Shown: piece by piece, positions 22,336 through 29,981 of the stretch
Position numbering within the stretch: position 1 is the stretch's first letter
How the letters are laid out: the number at the start of each line of letters is the position of its first letter
DNA from: Bacillus renqingensis
GTDB lineage: Bacteria > Bacillota > Bacilli > Bacillales > Cytobacillaceae
Reading direction: 5' to 3'
Assembly (NCBI RefSeq): GCF_016464375.1
Contig: NZ_JADDIU010000038.1
Location: forward strand, 1 to 47,024
Length of the DNA: 47,024 bases
Notes under the pieces: model-generated
The model's input: the letters and a program-made list of their open reading frames with translations, nothing else
Told to the model about the DNA's origin: nothing
Database searches by the model: none
Program-made: the position numbers and the translations under genes

Positions 22336-22872
22336 ATGAAAGCAAAACTAATGATGGTTACATTATTGGCTGCTATTGTACTAGCAGCTTGTGGCGGCAA
22401 AGGTACAGATGAAGGAAAGCCTGTAAAAGAAAAGGAAACGAGCAATGTCAAGGAGTTGGTGCGAGATTATAGTACAGGCAGCAAAAAAGCGAAAAATGCC
22501 TCCATTACACCCCAGCAACTCATTGTAACGGCTAAGGATGGAAGTCAGACCGCCTATAATTTGCCTAAAGACGAATTTTTTGTTTCTATCGCACCTTACA
22601 TCAATGAAACCCATCCTTGTACGAATCATAGTTTGACAGGTTGTAAGGCAGAACTGGCAAATAAAGAGTTTAAATTATATATTAAAGACGAGGACGGCAA
22701 TGTCTTACGTGATGAAATGGTTACAGCGCAATCAAATGGCTTTATCGATTTATGGTTGCCACGAAATAAAACGTATCAAATGAAGATTGAGCTCGACGGA
22801 AAAAAGGTCGAATCAGGGCTCTCTACTTTTAATGATGACCCTACTTGCATTACGACCATGCAGTTGATGTAA
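22336..22872 (+). CDS. cueP: CueP-family copper-binding lipoprotein
   Basis: A 178-residue secreted protein with lipobox VLAAC (C19). The CueP family is shown by HPCTNHSLTGC (C95 and C103), SNGFIDLWLPRNKTY, STFNDDPTC (C171) and ITTMQL. In Salmonella CueP is a periplasmic copper store; its three key cysteines are spaced almost identically. In this Gram-positive organism it would be anchored outside the membrane and bind copper there. AAGGAGTGACGACAATTA precedes the ATG. The gene stands alone. Confidence 0.9.
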   Translation: MKAKLMMVTLLAAIVLAACGGKGTDEGKPVKEKETSNVKELVRDYSTGSKKAKNASITPQQLIVTAKDGSQTAYNLPKDEFFVSIAPYINETHPCTNHSLTGCKAELANKEFKLYIKDEDGNVLRDEMVTAQSNGFIDLWLPRNKTYQMKIELDGKKVESGLSTFNDDPTCITTMQLM

Positions 22873-22886
22873 TGCTAGAGGATTGA

Positions 22887-22918
22887 AGGCAAGGGAACCG
22901 TTCTCTTGCCTCATTTTG
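22887..22918 (+). terminator. Terminator of cueP
   Basis: GGCAAG (22888-22893) pairs with CTTGCC (22905-22910), with partial pairing inside, followed by TCATTTT. Confidence 0.7.
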
Positions 22919-23069
22919 CCTATTCTAATAAGAATATTCTTCCTTTTTGTTACGGCTACTCTTTGAAAACTTTATTTATTTCATTAATTTCCTAAAAATA
23001 TATAAAAATTATAAGAACGATTCTAGAAATTGCTGTGGAGGCTTAATTCACAGAATTGAGGGAAGATAA

Positions 23070-23855
23070 TTGAAAGCAACCATTTTAAAAACCTTGAAAA
23101 AAATAGAGTTAGATTATAACGTTAAAATACTTTATGCGTGTGAATCAGGCAGCAGAGCTTGGGATTTCCCATCTAAAGATAGTGATTATGATGTCCGATT
23201 TATCTATGTTCATAAAACAGAGGATTATCTAACAATTGATCCAATAGGTATAGGAAAAAAACGAGATGTAATTGAATTGCCAATCAACGACTTGCTGGAT
23301 GTTACAGGCTGGGAATTGACGAAGGCGTTAAGGTTATTTAGGAAGTCAAATCCTCCTTTAATGGAATGGCTTCGTTCAGGGATTGTTTATTACCAAGCTT
23401 TTTCTACCATCGAGCAAATGAAGGAACTCAGCAACACGATTTTCGCCCCGCATTCTTGTTTACATCATTACCTGAATATGGCAGGTAATAACTTCCGAGA
23501 ATATTTGCAAGGTGATGAAGTGAAAATCAAAAAATACTTTTATGTCCTTAGACCTGTATTAGCTGCTGGTTGGATAGAAAAATTCAATGAATTTCCGCCA
23601 TTAGAATTCCCAGTATTATTGGAAAATTTAGTACCAGATGGGGAATTGAAGGACGAAATTGGAACACTTTTAAAAAGAAAATTGTCCGGGGAAGAACTAG
23701 AAATGGAGCCGCAAATTCAACGATTAAACGTTTTTTTAAATGAAGAAATCACTCGCCTGCGGGAATTTGCCAATACGCTAAAGACTTCAACGCCAGAATC
23801 TACACCGGAACTTGATTTGCTATTTAGGAATACTCTTGATGAGGTTTGGAGCTAA
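23070..23855 (+). CDS. YcgL/RlaP-type nucleotidyltransferase-domain protein
   Basis: The 261-residue protein opens with a minimal nucleotidyltransferase: CESGSRAWDFPSKDSDYDVR (residues 24-43) supplies the GS motif and the metal-binding Asp residues of the pol-beta superfamily. NPPLMEWLRSGIVY, YLNMAGNNFREYLQ and KKYFYVLRPVLAAGWIE are typical of the COG3541 family. The TTG at 23070 follows GAGGGAAGATAA. The function of the family is unresolved; RNA or nucleotide modification has been proposed. It stands alone. Confidence 0.82.
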   Translation: MKATILKTLKKIELDYNVKILYACESGSRAWDFPSKDSDYDVRFIYVHKTEDYLTIDPIGIGKKRDVIELPINDLLDVTGWELTKALRLFRKSNPPLMEWLRSGIVYYQAFSTIEQMKELSNTIFAPHSCLHHYLNMAGNNFREYLQGDEVKIKKYFYVLRPVLAAGWIEKFNEFPPLEFPVLLENLVPDGELKDEIGTLLKRKLSGEELEMEPQIQRLNVFLNEEITRLREFANTLKTSTPESTPELDLLFRNTLDEVWS

Positions 23856-23924
23856 GGATGGCGCCAGTCCTCAACGTTCAAAAGCGGGGGAGAAGAGGTA
23901 GACTCTCGATTCGTTTAGCTTAAC

Positions 23925-23989
23925 ACAGGGATAACGAGACAGATATCCTGTCCTGTTAAATGAATGGTAACTTGTCCCTCTATCCCTGT
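23925..23989. repeat. Inverted repeat between convergent genes
   Basis: ACAGGGATA (23925-23933) pairs with TATCCCTGT (23981-23989), and GACAGATATCCTGTC forms a second hairpin inside. It lies between the convergent nucleotidyltransferase and acetamidase genes and may terminate both. No long T-tract is seen. Confidence 0.5.
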
Positions 23990-23996
23990 CGGTCCC

Positions 23997-25307
23997 TTAA
24001 TAAAATCCCTTCACCAACTCTAGTAATCTTGCCCTTTCTAAATATTGTTTTGGTGCAAGGAAAGTAACTGTGACGACACCCGGGTGTCTGCCTATTTCAA
24101 TAGCACCGGTAATGGTAGCACGGTTCATGACTTCTGGAACAGTGATACCAAATAATTTCGCTGCGCGTTCCATTCCGTTATCAGTAGCTTCATTGAGATT
24201 TGCCCCAGTTCCAACAAATGAAACGGGATAGGATTCTTCAAGTTCCTCTATTCCCCATTGCTTGCCTAATTCAAGTGCTTCTTGTTTTTCTTTTTTTGTA
24301 AAAGGTTTTGCTAAATACGGTAAATCATCTTCTACTGGAAGAAGAATTGGTCCTTCTAGAGTTACTCCTTTTAGCACTTCTACTTGTAAATTAACAATTC
24401 CGGCTACATCTGTAGTATGACCAGCTATTTCCCCGTTTCCTTGCATCGCATGCATATCTCCTAAGTACACCCCGCCACCAGAAACTTTTACTGGACATAT
24501 CACAATGGCACCTTCTCGGGCACGATTAATATCCATGTGTCCATCGGTACGGTCTTCAAGCTGTTCTTTTGTAATTCCATAATCATGCGGGGCACCGATT
24601 AAGGCTTGTCCAAAATCCCCGGCATTGTGAGAATCTGGAAGGGGACGCGCTGGAGTTGTACCTAATTGACCCAGAAATGGCCTCATCCTAGCAATAGTTC
24701 CTACCATATCATGTGGAGCAAATGTAACAATCGGATTTTGAATTGACTCTTCTGGTGTGTTCATATATGCTCTGCCATCTTGGGCAACTTTTTCTGCTGC
24801 TTCCTGATTTAAAGTGACCCCAAGGCTATTTTTCTGATTAAATGCAATTGAATACGCATGAGTAAAAACAAATGGGGTAATATCAGCAGCACAGATTTTA
24901 CAACGTACGGCCTCTTGTCCGATACCATCAATTGTAGAGTCTGGATTGATTGTTCCACATTTTGGACACTTCCCAGCAACAAATGGATCGCCAATAAACC
25001 GCCCTTCTACAGGCCTATCATTACCGGAAGCGGTTACAACTGATGTAACTTGAATGGACTTAATACGAATCGCAATCGCATCTCCAACTTCAGCCCCTTC
25101 AACATATACAGGTTTCGTAACCTCGTGACCACCTTTTAATTTGGGCGTAATCATCGGACCCCAACAGCCAGGGGCAGTATTAGCAATAATATGTCCACCA
25201 TCTTTAACGTGATACTCCATTTCCTTGTTCGGATCAAGAATACCATCTGTAAATTGATTGACATAAACCGTTTGCTTTGCTTCTTTAACTTTGAGTAATT
25301 CCTCCAA
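23997..25307 (-). CDS. Acetamidase/formamidase with four-cysteine insert
   Basis: The start is the TTG at 25307, since the AAAGGAGTG that follows the upstream ATG is its ribosome site; this gives 436 residues. The FmdA/AmdA family is shown by GGHIIANTAPGCWGP, DSHNAGDFG, GAPHDYGI, VYLGDMHAMQGNGEIAGHTTD and GTGANLNEATDNGM. The enzyme hydrolyses formamide or short amides to ammonia and acid. C114PKC and C136KIC form an apparent zinc-ribbon insert in the middle of the N-terminal half. It appears to be a single-gene unit. Confidence 0.88.
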   Translation of the reverse strand: MEELLKVKEAKQTVYVNQFTDGILDPNKEMEYHVKDGGHIIANTAPGCWGPMITPKLKGGHEVTKPVYVEGAEVGDAIAIRIKSIQVTSVVTASGNDRPVEGRFIGDPFVAGKCPKCGTINPDSTIDGIGQEAVRCKICAADITPFVFTHAYSIAFNQKNSLGVTLNQEAAEKVAQDGRAYMNTPEESIQNPIVTFAPHDMVGTIARMRPFLGQLGTTPARPLPDSHNAGDFGQALIGAPHDYGITKEQLEDRTDGHMDINRAREGAIVICPVKVSGGGVYLGDMHAMQGNGEIAGHTTDVAGIVNLQVEVLKGVTLEGPILLPVEDDLPYLAKPFTKKEKQEALELGKQWGIEELEESYPVSFVGTGANLNEATDNGMERAAKLFGITVPEVMNRATITGAIEIGRHPGVVTVTFLAPKQYLERARLLELVKGFY

Positions 25308-25387
25308 CTGATTCACTCCTTTCATTATACATGTCTATTTTACCAATATTTAAGGTTTGTAAATGTTAAGATATTGTTACAGTCCCC

Positions 25388-25422
25388 CATGAAAAGCAGC
25401 CGGGAGCTGGCTCTCGGCTGCT
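25388..25422 (-). terminator. Terminator of the HTH/TumE pair
   Basis: On the minus strand GCAGCCGAGAGC pairs with GCTCCCGGCTGC around CA, followed by TTTTC. It lies about 120 bases beyond the minus-strand gene that ends at 25539. Confidence 0.65.
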
Positions 25423-25538
25423 GTGGAGTAGGAGAAACTTACTCCGCTCATCAGATTTTTCAACGAGTTTAAACTCTATAATAAACACCAAAAGCCAATT
25501 ATACCCATTGCAGATTTTTAGTTAGTTTCAAGGCAACA

Positions 25539-25997
25539 TTATAGCCTTTTTGAAGTATATTTTGTAATATAAGCATATCTTTTAATGAACAATAGTACAT
25601 TATAAAGGCATTTAAACTCATTATCGGGTTCACGTTTTTTTGCCTCGGTATCATTTTCATCGTATTTTACATGAAGATGAAAGGGATCAAACTGTTTCAC
25701 TTCAATCGGGGCTTCATCAGGATGATAGTGTGCATGAAATTTCATTAATGTACCTGAACTATCTTGCCAATCATAGAAATATTCAATAATCTCATTCGTT
25801 GAATTGTCTATTAGCTCTATACATTTTAAGGGAGGGATGGATAAGAAAAGTTTAAAGCGAATGAGTTTTGCTTGAACCGTAATATTGGGACCGTAGGATT
25901 CCCTGAAGATATTATTAACTTCTTCAATAATATCTCGAAAATCTAGACTTTCATACCGCACGAAATTGGTCCGATTAATCCCCAGTGTCTTTACCAT
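25539..25997 (-). CDS. TumE-like (DUF6516) putative toxin
   Basis: The start is taken at the ATG at 25997 (MVKTLGINRTNFV), which overlaps the upstream gene by 23 bases, giving 152 residues. The core IEYFYDWQDSSGTLMKFHAH followed by PFHLHVKYDEND resembles the YDWQ...RWDN...HKH pattern of TumE/DUF6516 proteins, the toxins of TumAE-type modules. ECLYNVLLFI at the end is also typical (here KCLYNVLLFI). It was probably an mRNA- or translation-targeting toxin. The similarity is judged by eye and is moderate. Confidence 0.6.
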   Translation of the reverse strand: MVKTLGINRTNFVRYESLDFRDIIEEVNNIFRESYGPNITVQAKLIRFKLFLSIPPLKCIELIDNSTNEIIEYFYDWQDSSGTLMKFHAHYHPDEAPIEVKQFDPFHLHVKYDENDTEAKKREPDNEFKCLYNVLLFIKRYAYITKYTSKRL

Positions 25998-26745
25998 TTT
26001 TAATCCATTGTAAGAAGAAAGACCACATTGCTGCATCTGTTTCTTCTTCAGCTGTCATGTTATCCCAATCCTTTTCCCCAAAAACATTCTGAAAATCTTG
26101 TCCCGTATATTTGTCTTTAAAATGATTTAAATATGTGTAAATCTGTTCTTCTTCACTCACCATATAAATTTGTTTTGAATCCCTCCATTCTGTCGCATCT
26201 TCCTCAAAGGCTTTAACAACATCTTTTACTTGATAACGGACTCCCGATGGAGCATCGAACCAAGTATCAGGATGAATTTTTAATTTCTCATTTGTAGATT
26301 TTCGGGATACTGTAATGTATTGGCCATCATTTTCTAATAGGAAGCGGCCTTCGTTAATCCAATTATTAATAGTTGTCGTGCTTACACTAAAGTAATTAGC
26401 GAGTTGACCGGTACTATAACCTTTTACCTCTTTTGATAGATTATTGGGCTTAAATTTAAATACTTTTCCTTTTGGTTTAACTGTAGCTGCTTTCATCATA
26501 TCAAGGAATATTTCCTCTAGTGCATATTTGGCAAATTGTTGATCATCCAGAAGCTTATCATCCGATAATTCCATCTTTGGTTTAGCAGAATCTTGAATAA
26601 GGTTATACATCGTTTTAATTAACACTTGACGAAATTGTTTATCAGAAAAACTAGCTGCGGCCCATTCCGCAACATCCATGTGATTAAGTAATTGAATTTT
26701 TTCCTCATAGATTCTTTGCTCATCTTTTGTAATAGGCATTAACAT
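25975..26745 (-). CDS. HTH-domain protein, probable partner of the TumE-like protein
   Basis: A 256-residue protein with a MerR/excisionase-type helix-turn-helix at 109-136 (GYSTGQLANYFSVSTTTINN then WINEGRF). The N-terminal 90 residues are helical and acidic; the C-terminal part (PDTWFDAPSGVRYQVKDVVKAF, DDATEWRDS-like) matches nothing I know. GGAGGTGGAGGTGAT precedes ATG-TTA-ATG, so the start may be 26745 or 26739. It lies first in the operon and overlaps the TumE-like gene, the arrangement of an antitoxin-repressor with its toxin. Its size is large for an antitoxin. Confidence 0.65.
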   Translation of the reverse strand: MLMPITKDEQRIYEEKIQLLNHMDVAEWAAASFSDKQFRQVLIKTMYNLIQDSAKPKMELSDDKLLDDQQFAKYALEEIFLDMMKAATVKPKGKVFKFKPNNLSKEVKGYSTGQLANYFSVSTTTINNWINEGRFLLENDGQYITVSRKSTNEKLKIHPDTWFDAPSGVRYQVKDVVKAFEEDATEWRDSKQIYMVSEEEQIYTYLNHFKDKYTGQDFQNVFGEKDWDNMTAEEETDAAMWSFFLQWIKNGKDTGD

Positions 26746-26871
26746 ATCACCTCCACCTCCAATATATCAAATAACTACAATTAACCGCAAGTAACAACAA
26801 GAAATAGAAAACTTATTATAATTATTACTGTGGCAATCGAAAAATATACCTTTATCTTTTTGCGTTTTGGC

Positions 26872-26884
26872 GGTGTCAGGCACC
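26872..26884. repeat. Single arm of the GGTGTCAGGCACC palindrome family
   Basis: GGTGTCAGGCACC stands alone without its partner arm. It has the sequence of the left arm at 22155 and is the only solitary copy in the window. Confidence 0.5.
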
Positions 26885-26903
26885 GATTTATTTTTTTAAA
26901 AAA

Positions 26904-26956
26904 TATTGACTAAGACAATAAAATGACTTATTGTTAATTTATTGACTGAGACAATA
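26904..26956 (+). promoter_or_regulatory. Two palindromic operators before the DUF4352 gene
   Basis: TATTGACTAAGACAATA (26904-26920) and TATTGACTGAGACAATA (26940-26956) follow the pattern TATTGNCTNAGNCAATA. A third copy with two changes lies at 27725-27741 before the XRE gene. The first copy contains TTGACT, which with TATTGT at 26929-26934 (spacing 17) makes a good promoter; a repressor bound there would block it. The XRE protein at 27760 is the likely binder. Confidence 0.65.
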
Positions 26957-26989
26957 AGCAGTCAAAAATATTTTAGGGGGTAATGTAAG

Positions 26990-27607
26990 ATGAAAAAAAT
27001 AGGAAAAGGAATCATGATTTTTGTTGGAGTAATCATTGTTCTTGGTATTATTGGTTCGGTTCTTGATGGAGACAAAGGAGAAAAGCAGGATAAGCCATCA
27101 AAAGCAGCTGCGACGACAAAAGCAACGTCGGAGTCTAAAAATAAACAAACAGCTGAAAAGAAACAGCCAGAAAAGCCGAAAGCGAAGGTATTTGCTGCTG
27201 GAGATATAGTGAAAACCGGCAAGCTTGGATATAAGGTGTTACACGTTGACATCACAAAGGAAATCAAATCGAATAATCAATTTATTGAATCTGCGAAAAC
27301 AGATAGACAGTTTGTCATCATCGATGTTGAAGCTTTCAATTATGATAAAAAAGCGAGAATGGTAGATAGCAATATGTTCAAAGTCAAAGATAACAAGGGG
27401 AGGGAGTTTGAGCCAACGAATGATTCTAATGTCTTAATGGCCGTTGAAGGGGCAGCGGATTTCTTCTTACAAGATATAAATCCAGGACTTTCAAAGAAAG
27501 GGAAATTAGTTTTTGAATTACCAGAGGATGCTGCCAGCTATTCATTAGAAGTTTCAAGTGGATTTGGCTGGTCTGGTGGAAAGTATGAACGAATTAAATT
27601 GAAATAA
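26990..27607 (+). CDS. DUF4352-domain exported protein
   Basis: A 205-residue protein: an N-terminal membrane helix (GIMIFVGVIIVLGIIGSVL), a Lys/Ala/Thr-rich linker (25-65), then a DUF4352 immunoglobulin-like domain (68-205) with FVIIDVEAFNYDKKAR, FEPTNDSNVL, DINPGLSKKGKLVFELPE and GKYERIKL. Such domains face the outside of the cell and occur in many phage- and plasmid-linked envelope proteins. TTAGGGGGTAATGTAAG precedes the ATG. It shares operator sequences with the downstream XRE gene. Confidence 0.82.
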   Translation: MKKIGKGIMIFVGVIIVLGIIGSVLDGDKGEKQDKPSKAAATTKATSESKNKQTAEKKQPEKPKAKVFAAGDIVKTGKLGYKVLHVDITKEIKSNNQFIESAKTDRQFVIIDVEAFNYDKKARMVDSNMFKVKDNKGREFEPTNDSNVLMAVEGAADFFLQDINPGLSKKGKLVFELPEDAASYSLEVSSGFGWSGGKYERIKLK

Positions 27608-27621
27608 GTTTACGTGATTAA

Positions 27622-27652
27622 GGTAGGGGTATAACGCCCCTACATCTTTTTC
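27622..27652 (+). terminator. Terminator of the DUF4352 gene
   Basis: GTAGGGG (27623-27629) pairs with CCCCTAC (27637-27643), followed by ATCTTTTTC. Confidence 0.82.
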
Positions 27653-27688
27653 ATCTAGCGAAGAAGACGGATTCCATTATTCCCTCAT

Positions 27689-27741
27689 TGTAAAGGTCAG
27701 TGAAAATAAGGTAAAATAAAGACAAATTGACCAAGACAATA
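27689..27741 (+). promoter_or_regulatory. Promoter and operator of the XRE gene
   Basis: TTGTAA (27689-27694) and TAAAAT (27713-27718) are 18 bases apart. AATTGACCAAGACAATA at 27725-27741 covers the expected start point and is the third copy of the operator seen at 26904 and 26940. Its placement suits autorepression. Confidence 0.65.
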
Positions 27742-27759
27742 GTCAGTGGGGGTGAGCGA

Positions 27760-28356
27760 TTGAATGGCCTCGAATATATTCTCAACTTGTATCAAATGCA
27801 GCACATAGACTTAGCTGACAAGCTTGGTATTAAGAAGCAAAATATTAATATGTGGATCAAAGGGAAACAAAACATTCCGAAAAAATACTTTCCTGTATTA
27901 GAGGAAATGTTTGGAATAAATGCTGTTTATTTTTCAAAAGAACTAACGGATCTTGATAAGCTTGAGATTCAAAAGGAAAAACTGAAGCGAGATTTAAAAC
28001 CTGTGGTGGAAAGTCATCGTTCCCAGTTTGTATTGAATGAAGAAATGGACTATGTGGTCGATGTTCCGGTGTATGATCAGGAAGAAATGAATGTGATGGA
28101 GCGTTCAATTGAAAAGGCAAGGCTGATTGAACGATTTAAAGCTGCGGTTGAAATCGTCGATGAAAATCCATATATGGATACAATCGCCTTAATTGTCGAG
28201 TTGCTTGAAAAAAAACAGCACGAAGCCATTCTTCAGAAAACAATCGAAGCGTTAGGTCATTATCTTGAAGTCCTTCCGGATTGGATTAATAGTGACCCTG
28301 GCCAAGATGAATTTGAATCGGAAATCTTTGAGGTCTTTGATGACCATAATTATTAG
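27760..28356 (+). CDS. XRE-family regulator
   Basis: The TTG at 27760 behind GGGGGTGAGCGA starts [20 protein letters not shown], giving 198 residues. The HTH spans about 8-45 ([34 protein letters not shown]). A charged coiled-coil segment ([15 protein letters not shown]) and an acidic C-terminal helical domain follow. It is 20 bases upstream of the hsdM remnant, so it may once have been the regulator of a type I restriction system; HsdM-linked XRE proteins of this shape occur. It probably still represses itself and the DUF4352 gene. Confidence 0.82.
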   Translation: MNGLEYILNLYQMQHIDLADKLGIKKQNINMWIKGKQNIPKKYFPVLEEMFGINAVYFSKELTDLDKLEIQKEKLKRDLKPVVESHRSQFVLNEEMDYVVDVPVYDQEEMNVMERSIEKARLIERFKAAVEIVDENPYMDTIALIVELLEKKQHEAILQKTIEALGHYLEVLPDWINSDPGQDEFESEIFEVFDDHNY

Positions 28357-28376
28357 AAATACTGGAGGAATACAAA

Positions 28377-28736
28377 ATGGCAACAACAACAGCTAATGTG
28401 GGCTTTGAAGAAACATTATGGAAAGCAGCAGATAAATTAAGAGGCAGCATGGATGCCAGCGATTATAAGCATGTTGTTCTCGGGCTTATCTTTTTAAAAT
28501 ATATTTCTGATAAATTTGAAACGAAATACAAGGAGTTGGTGGAGGAAGGGGATGGCTTTGAAGAGGAAATGAAATTCGGAATGAGGAAGCCTGGCTTGAA
28601 GAGAAGAATTTCAGCGAGAACGAGCATTAAGAGGCAGATTGTCCATCGTGCGGGATTGAAAAGCCGCGGGGATATGCTTGGCTCAGAAATCCCAAGAAGT
28701 ATGCCTATAACAAAGTCTACAACCGAACCACGTTAG
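28377..28736 (+). pseudogene. hsdM: Truncated hsdM (type I restriction methyltransferase) fused to a foreign tail
   Basis: Residues 1-63 ([45 protein letters not shown]) are the clear N-terminus of HsdM. After 28568 the homology stops. Another frame then reads [16 protein letters not shown], a stop, then [20 protein letters not shown] through to a TAA at 28771. That looks like the C-terminus of an unrelated protein with a CxxC motif, which I do not recognise. All methyltransferase motifs are lost. GGAGG before the ATG remains intact. Confidence 0.85.
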
Positions 28737-28792
28737 ATATCTTTAAACTGATTAAAAAGCTGTTAAAATAAAGGTTAGAAAGGGTGAAAGGA

Positions 28793-29380
28793 ATGAGCAT
28801 GAATCAACCACAATCTAATTACTCTTATGCTGATTATCTTAAGTCATCGGAAGAAGTTCGCTATGAAGTGATTGATGGCCAAATTATTAGTATGTCGCCA
28901 GCACCAACACCAAAACACCAGCAAGTACAGAGGGAGTTATTGGCTGAATTTGTTATGTACTTAAGGGGAAAGAACTGTAGTGTGTTTGGAGCTCCCATCG
29001 ATGTGTGCCTATTCGCAAACCAATCAACGTCGAACGAAAAGATTAAGGATTGGGTACAACCGGACATTGTGGTCATTTGTGATCGAAATAAAATTAACCC
29101 AAAAAATATTGTCGGTGCTCCCGATTTGGTGATAGAAATTCTTTCTCCCTCCACCGCTCGAAATGACAGAGTGATCAAATTCAATAATTTTCAAAAGGCT
29201 GGTGTTAGAGAGTATTGGATTGTCGATCCTTCGAACGAATACGTGGAAGTATTTCTATTGCAGGACAATCGATTTATTTCATCAGGATTCTATACAAAAG
29301 AAGATTCCATAAAGGTCAACATTTTCGAAGATTTAAGCATAACACTTGAACATATTTTCCCAGAGTATAGAGAAAAGTAA
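28793..29380 (+). CDS. Uma2-family putative endonuclease (DUF820)
   Basis: A protein of about 195 residues with the PD-(D/E)XK core of Uma2: YEVIDGQIISMSPAPTPKHQ, WVQPDIVVICDR, GAPDLVIEILSPST, KFNNFQKAGVREYWIVDP. AGAAAGGG precedes the ATG at 28793; GTG at 28784 and ATG at 28799 are alternatives. Uma2 genes are abundant in accessory DNA and their role is not established. It is the only intact gene between fragments of a restriction system. Confidence 0.82.
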   Translation: MSMNQPQSNYSYADYLKSSEEVRYEVIDGQIISMSPAPTPKHQQVQRELLAEFVMYLRGKNCSVFGAPIDVCLFANQSTSNEKIKDWVQPDIVVICDRNKINPKNIVGAPDLVIEILSPSTARNDRVIKFNNFQKAGVREYWIVDPSNEYVEVFLLQDNRFISSGFYTKEDSIKVNIFEDLSITLEHIFPEYREK

Positions 29381-29400
29381 ACAATTCGGAGGAGAGGCCC

Positions 29401-29610
29401 TTGAGCTCAGATGCAAACTTTACAGAGGAAATGTTGGAGGAAGCAACACTGGAAATTCTTCAAGAACTTGGTTATGAATATGCATTTGGACCTGAAATGA
29501 GTCATGATGGCGAGCGGCCGGAGAAGCAGGCTGAGCTCATGTGCGGGAACACAGCGATTGATGTAAATCTTAAAAATGTGGCGGATCCAAATGGTGATTA
29601 TGTTTATTAA
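29401..29610 (+). pseudogene. hsdR: N-terminal remnant of hsdR (type I restriction subunit)
   Basis: LEEATLEILQELGYEYAFGP and EMSHDGERPE match the start of HsdR (typically ATLEWLEELGYEY-GP-I-PDG-PER). After about residue 43 the sequence leaves the family and stops at 69 residues; HsdR proteins have about 1000. GGAGGAGAGGCCC precedes the TTG. The nuclease and helicase domains are gone. Confidence 0.78.
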
Positions 29611-29697
29611 CTATTATTCATTCGAATACTCCTGCAGCTGATGCATTATTAAGTAAAATGGGCTATACAGAAAAAGAAAAGGTTCAGGTGAAAAAGG
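29611..29697 (+). pseudogene. Fragment of an Rpn-family nuclease gene
   Basis: About 85 bases are nearly identical to 44228-44310 inside the complete Rpn gene. They encode FIHSNTPAADALLSKMGYTE and KEKVQVKK; the longest shared run is TAAGTAAAATGGGCTATACA and on through GAAAAAGAAAA. Neither end of the gene is present. Confidence 0.85.
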
Positions 29698-29698
29698 A

Positions 29699-29868
29699 AA
29701 CTCTTTGAGCTAAAGCGCTATTTTGTAATGGCGAACATCTCGAAGAAGGTTCTAATGCTTAGTGAGGATGTCGATGAAATCTGGCATGACATGATTTTGT
29801 TTACCAAGGAATATCAAAGATTTTCGGAGAAGTTTTTGGGGAAAATGCTGCACCATATTCCAAATTAA
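29699..29868 (+). pseudogene. C-terminal fragment of a glycine-rich-domain (DUF1399-like) protein
   Basis: An open frame without a start reads ELKRYFVMANISKKVLMLSE, DVDEIWHDMILFTKEYQRFS and GKMLHHIPN to a TAA at 29868. DEIWH--ILFT--Y--F with a closing HH-P is the hallmark of the plant GRDP/bacterial 'glycine-rich domain' family. It is spliced directly to the Rpn fragment. Confidence 0.65.
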
Positions 29869-29872
29869 CAAA

Positions 29873-29913
29873 GGTGCCTGTCCCGTTATGTTAAATAACA
29901 ATGGGAAGGCACC
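29873..29913. repeat. GGTGCCTGTCCC palindrome
   Basis: GGTGCCTGTCCC (29873-29884) faces GGGAAGGCACC (29903-29913) around an inner TGTTAAATAACA. It closes the graveyard of fragments and lies beyond the stop of the glnP-like gene, where it could also act as terminator. Confidence 0.65.
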
Positions 29914-29981
29914 ATGGCTGGCTATACTCATTTTTTTATTGTCTTGGAAATAATAAATTGAAAATCCTCTGCCCCAATGCC

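Noticed and set aside
28571..28736. Continuation of hsdM in the ORF to 28736
   Set aside because: The residues after the GDGFEEE segment are Arg/Lys/Ser-rich and unlike any HsdM; a different frame there has better coding character.
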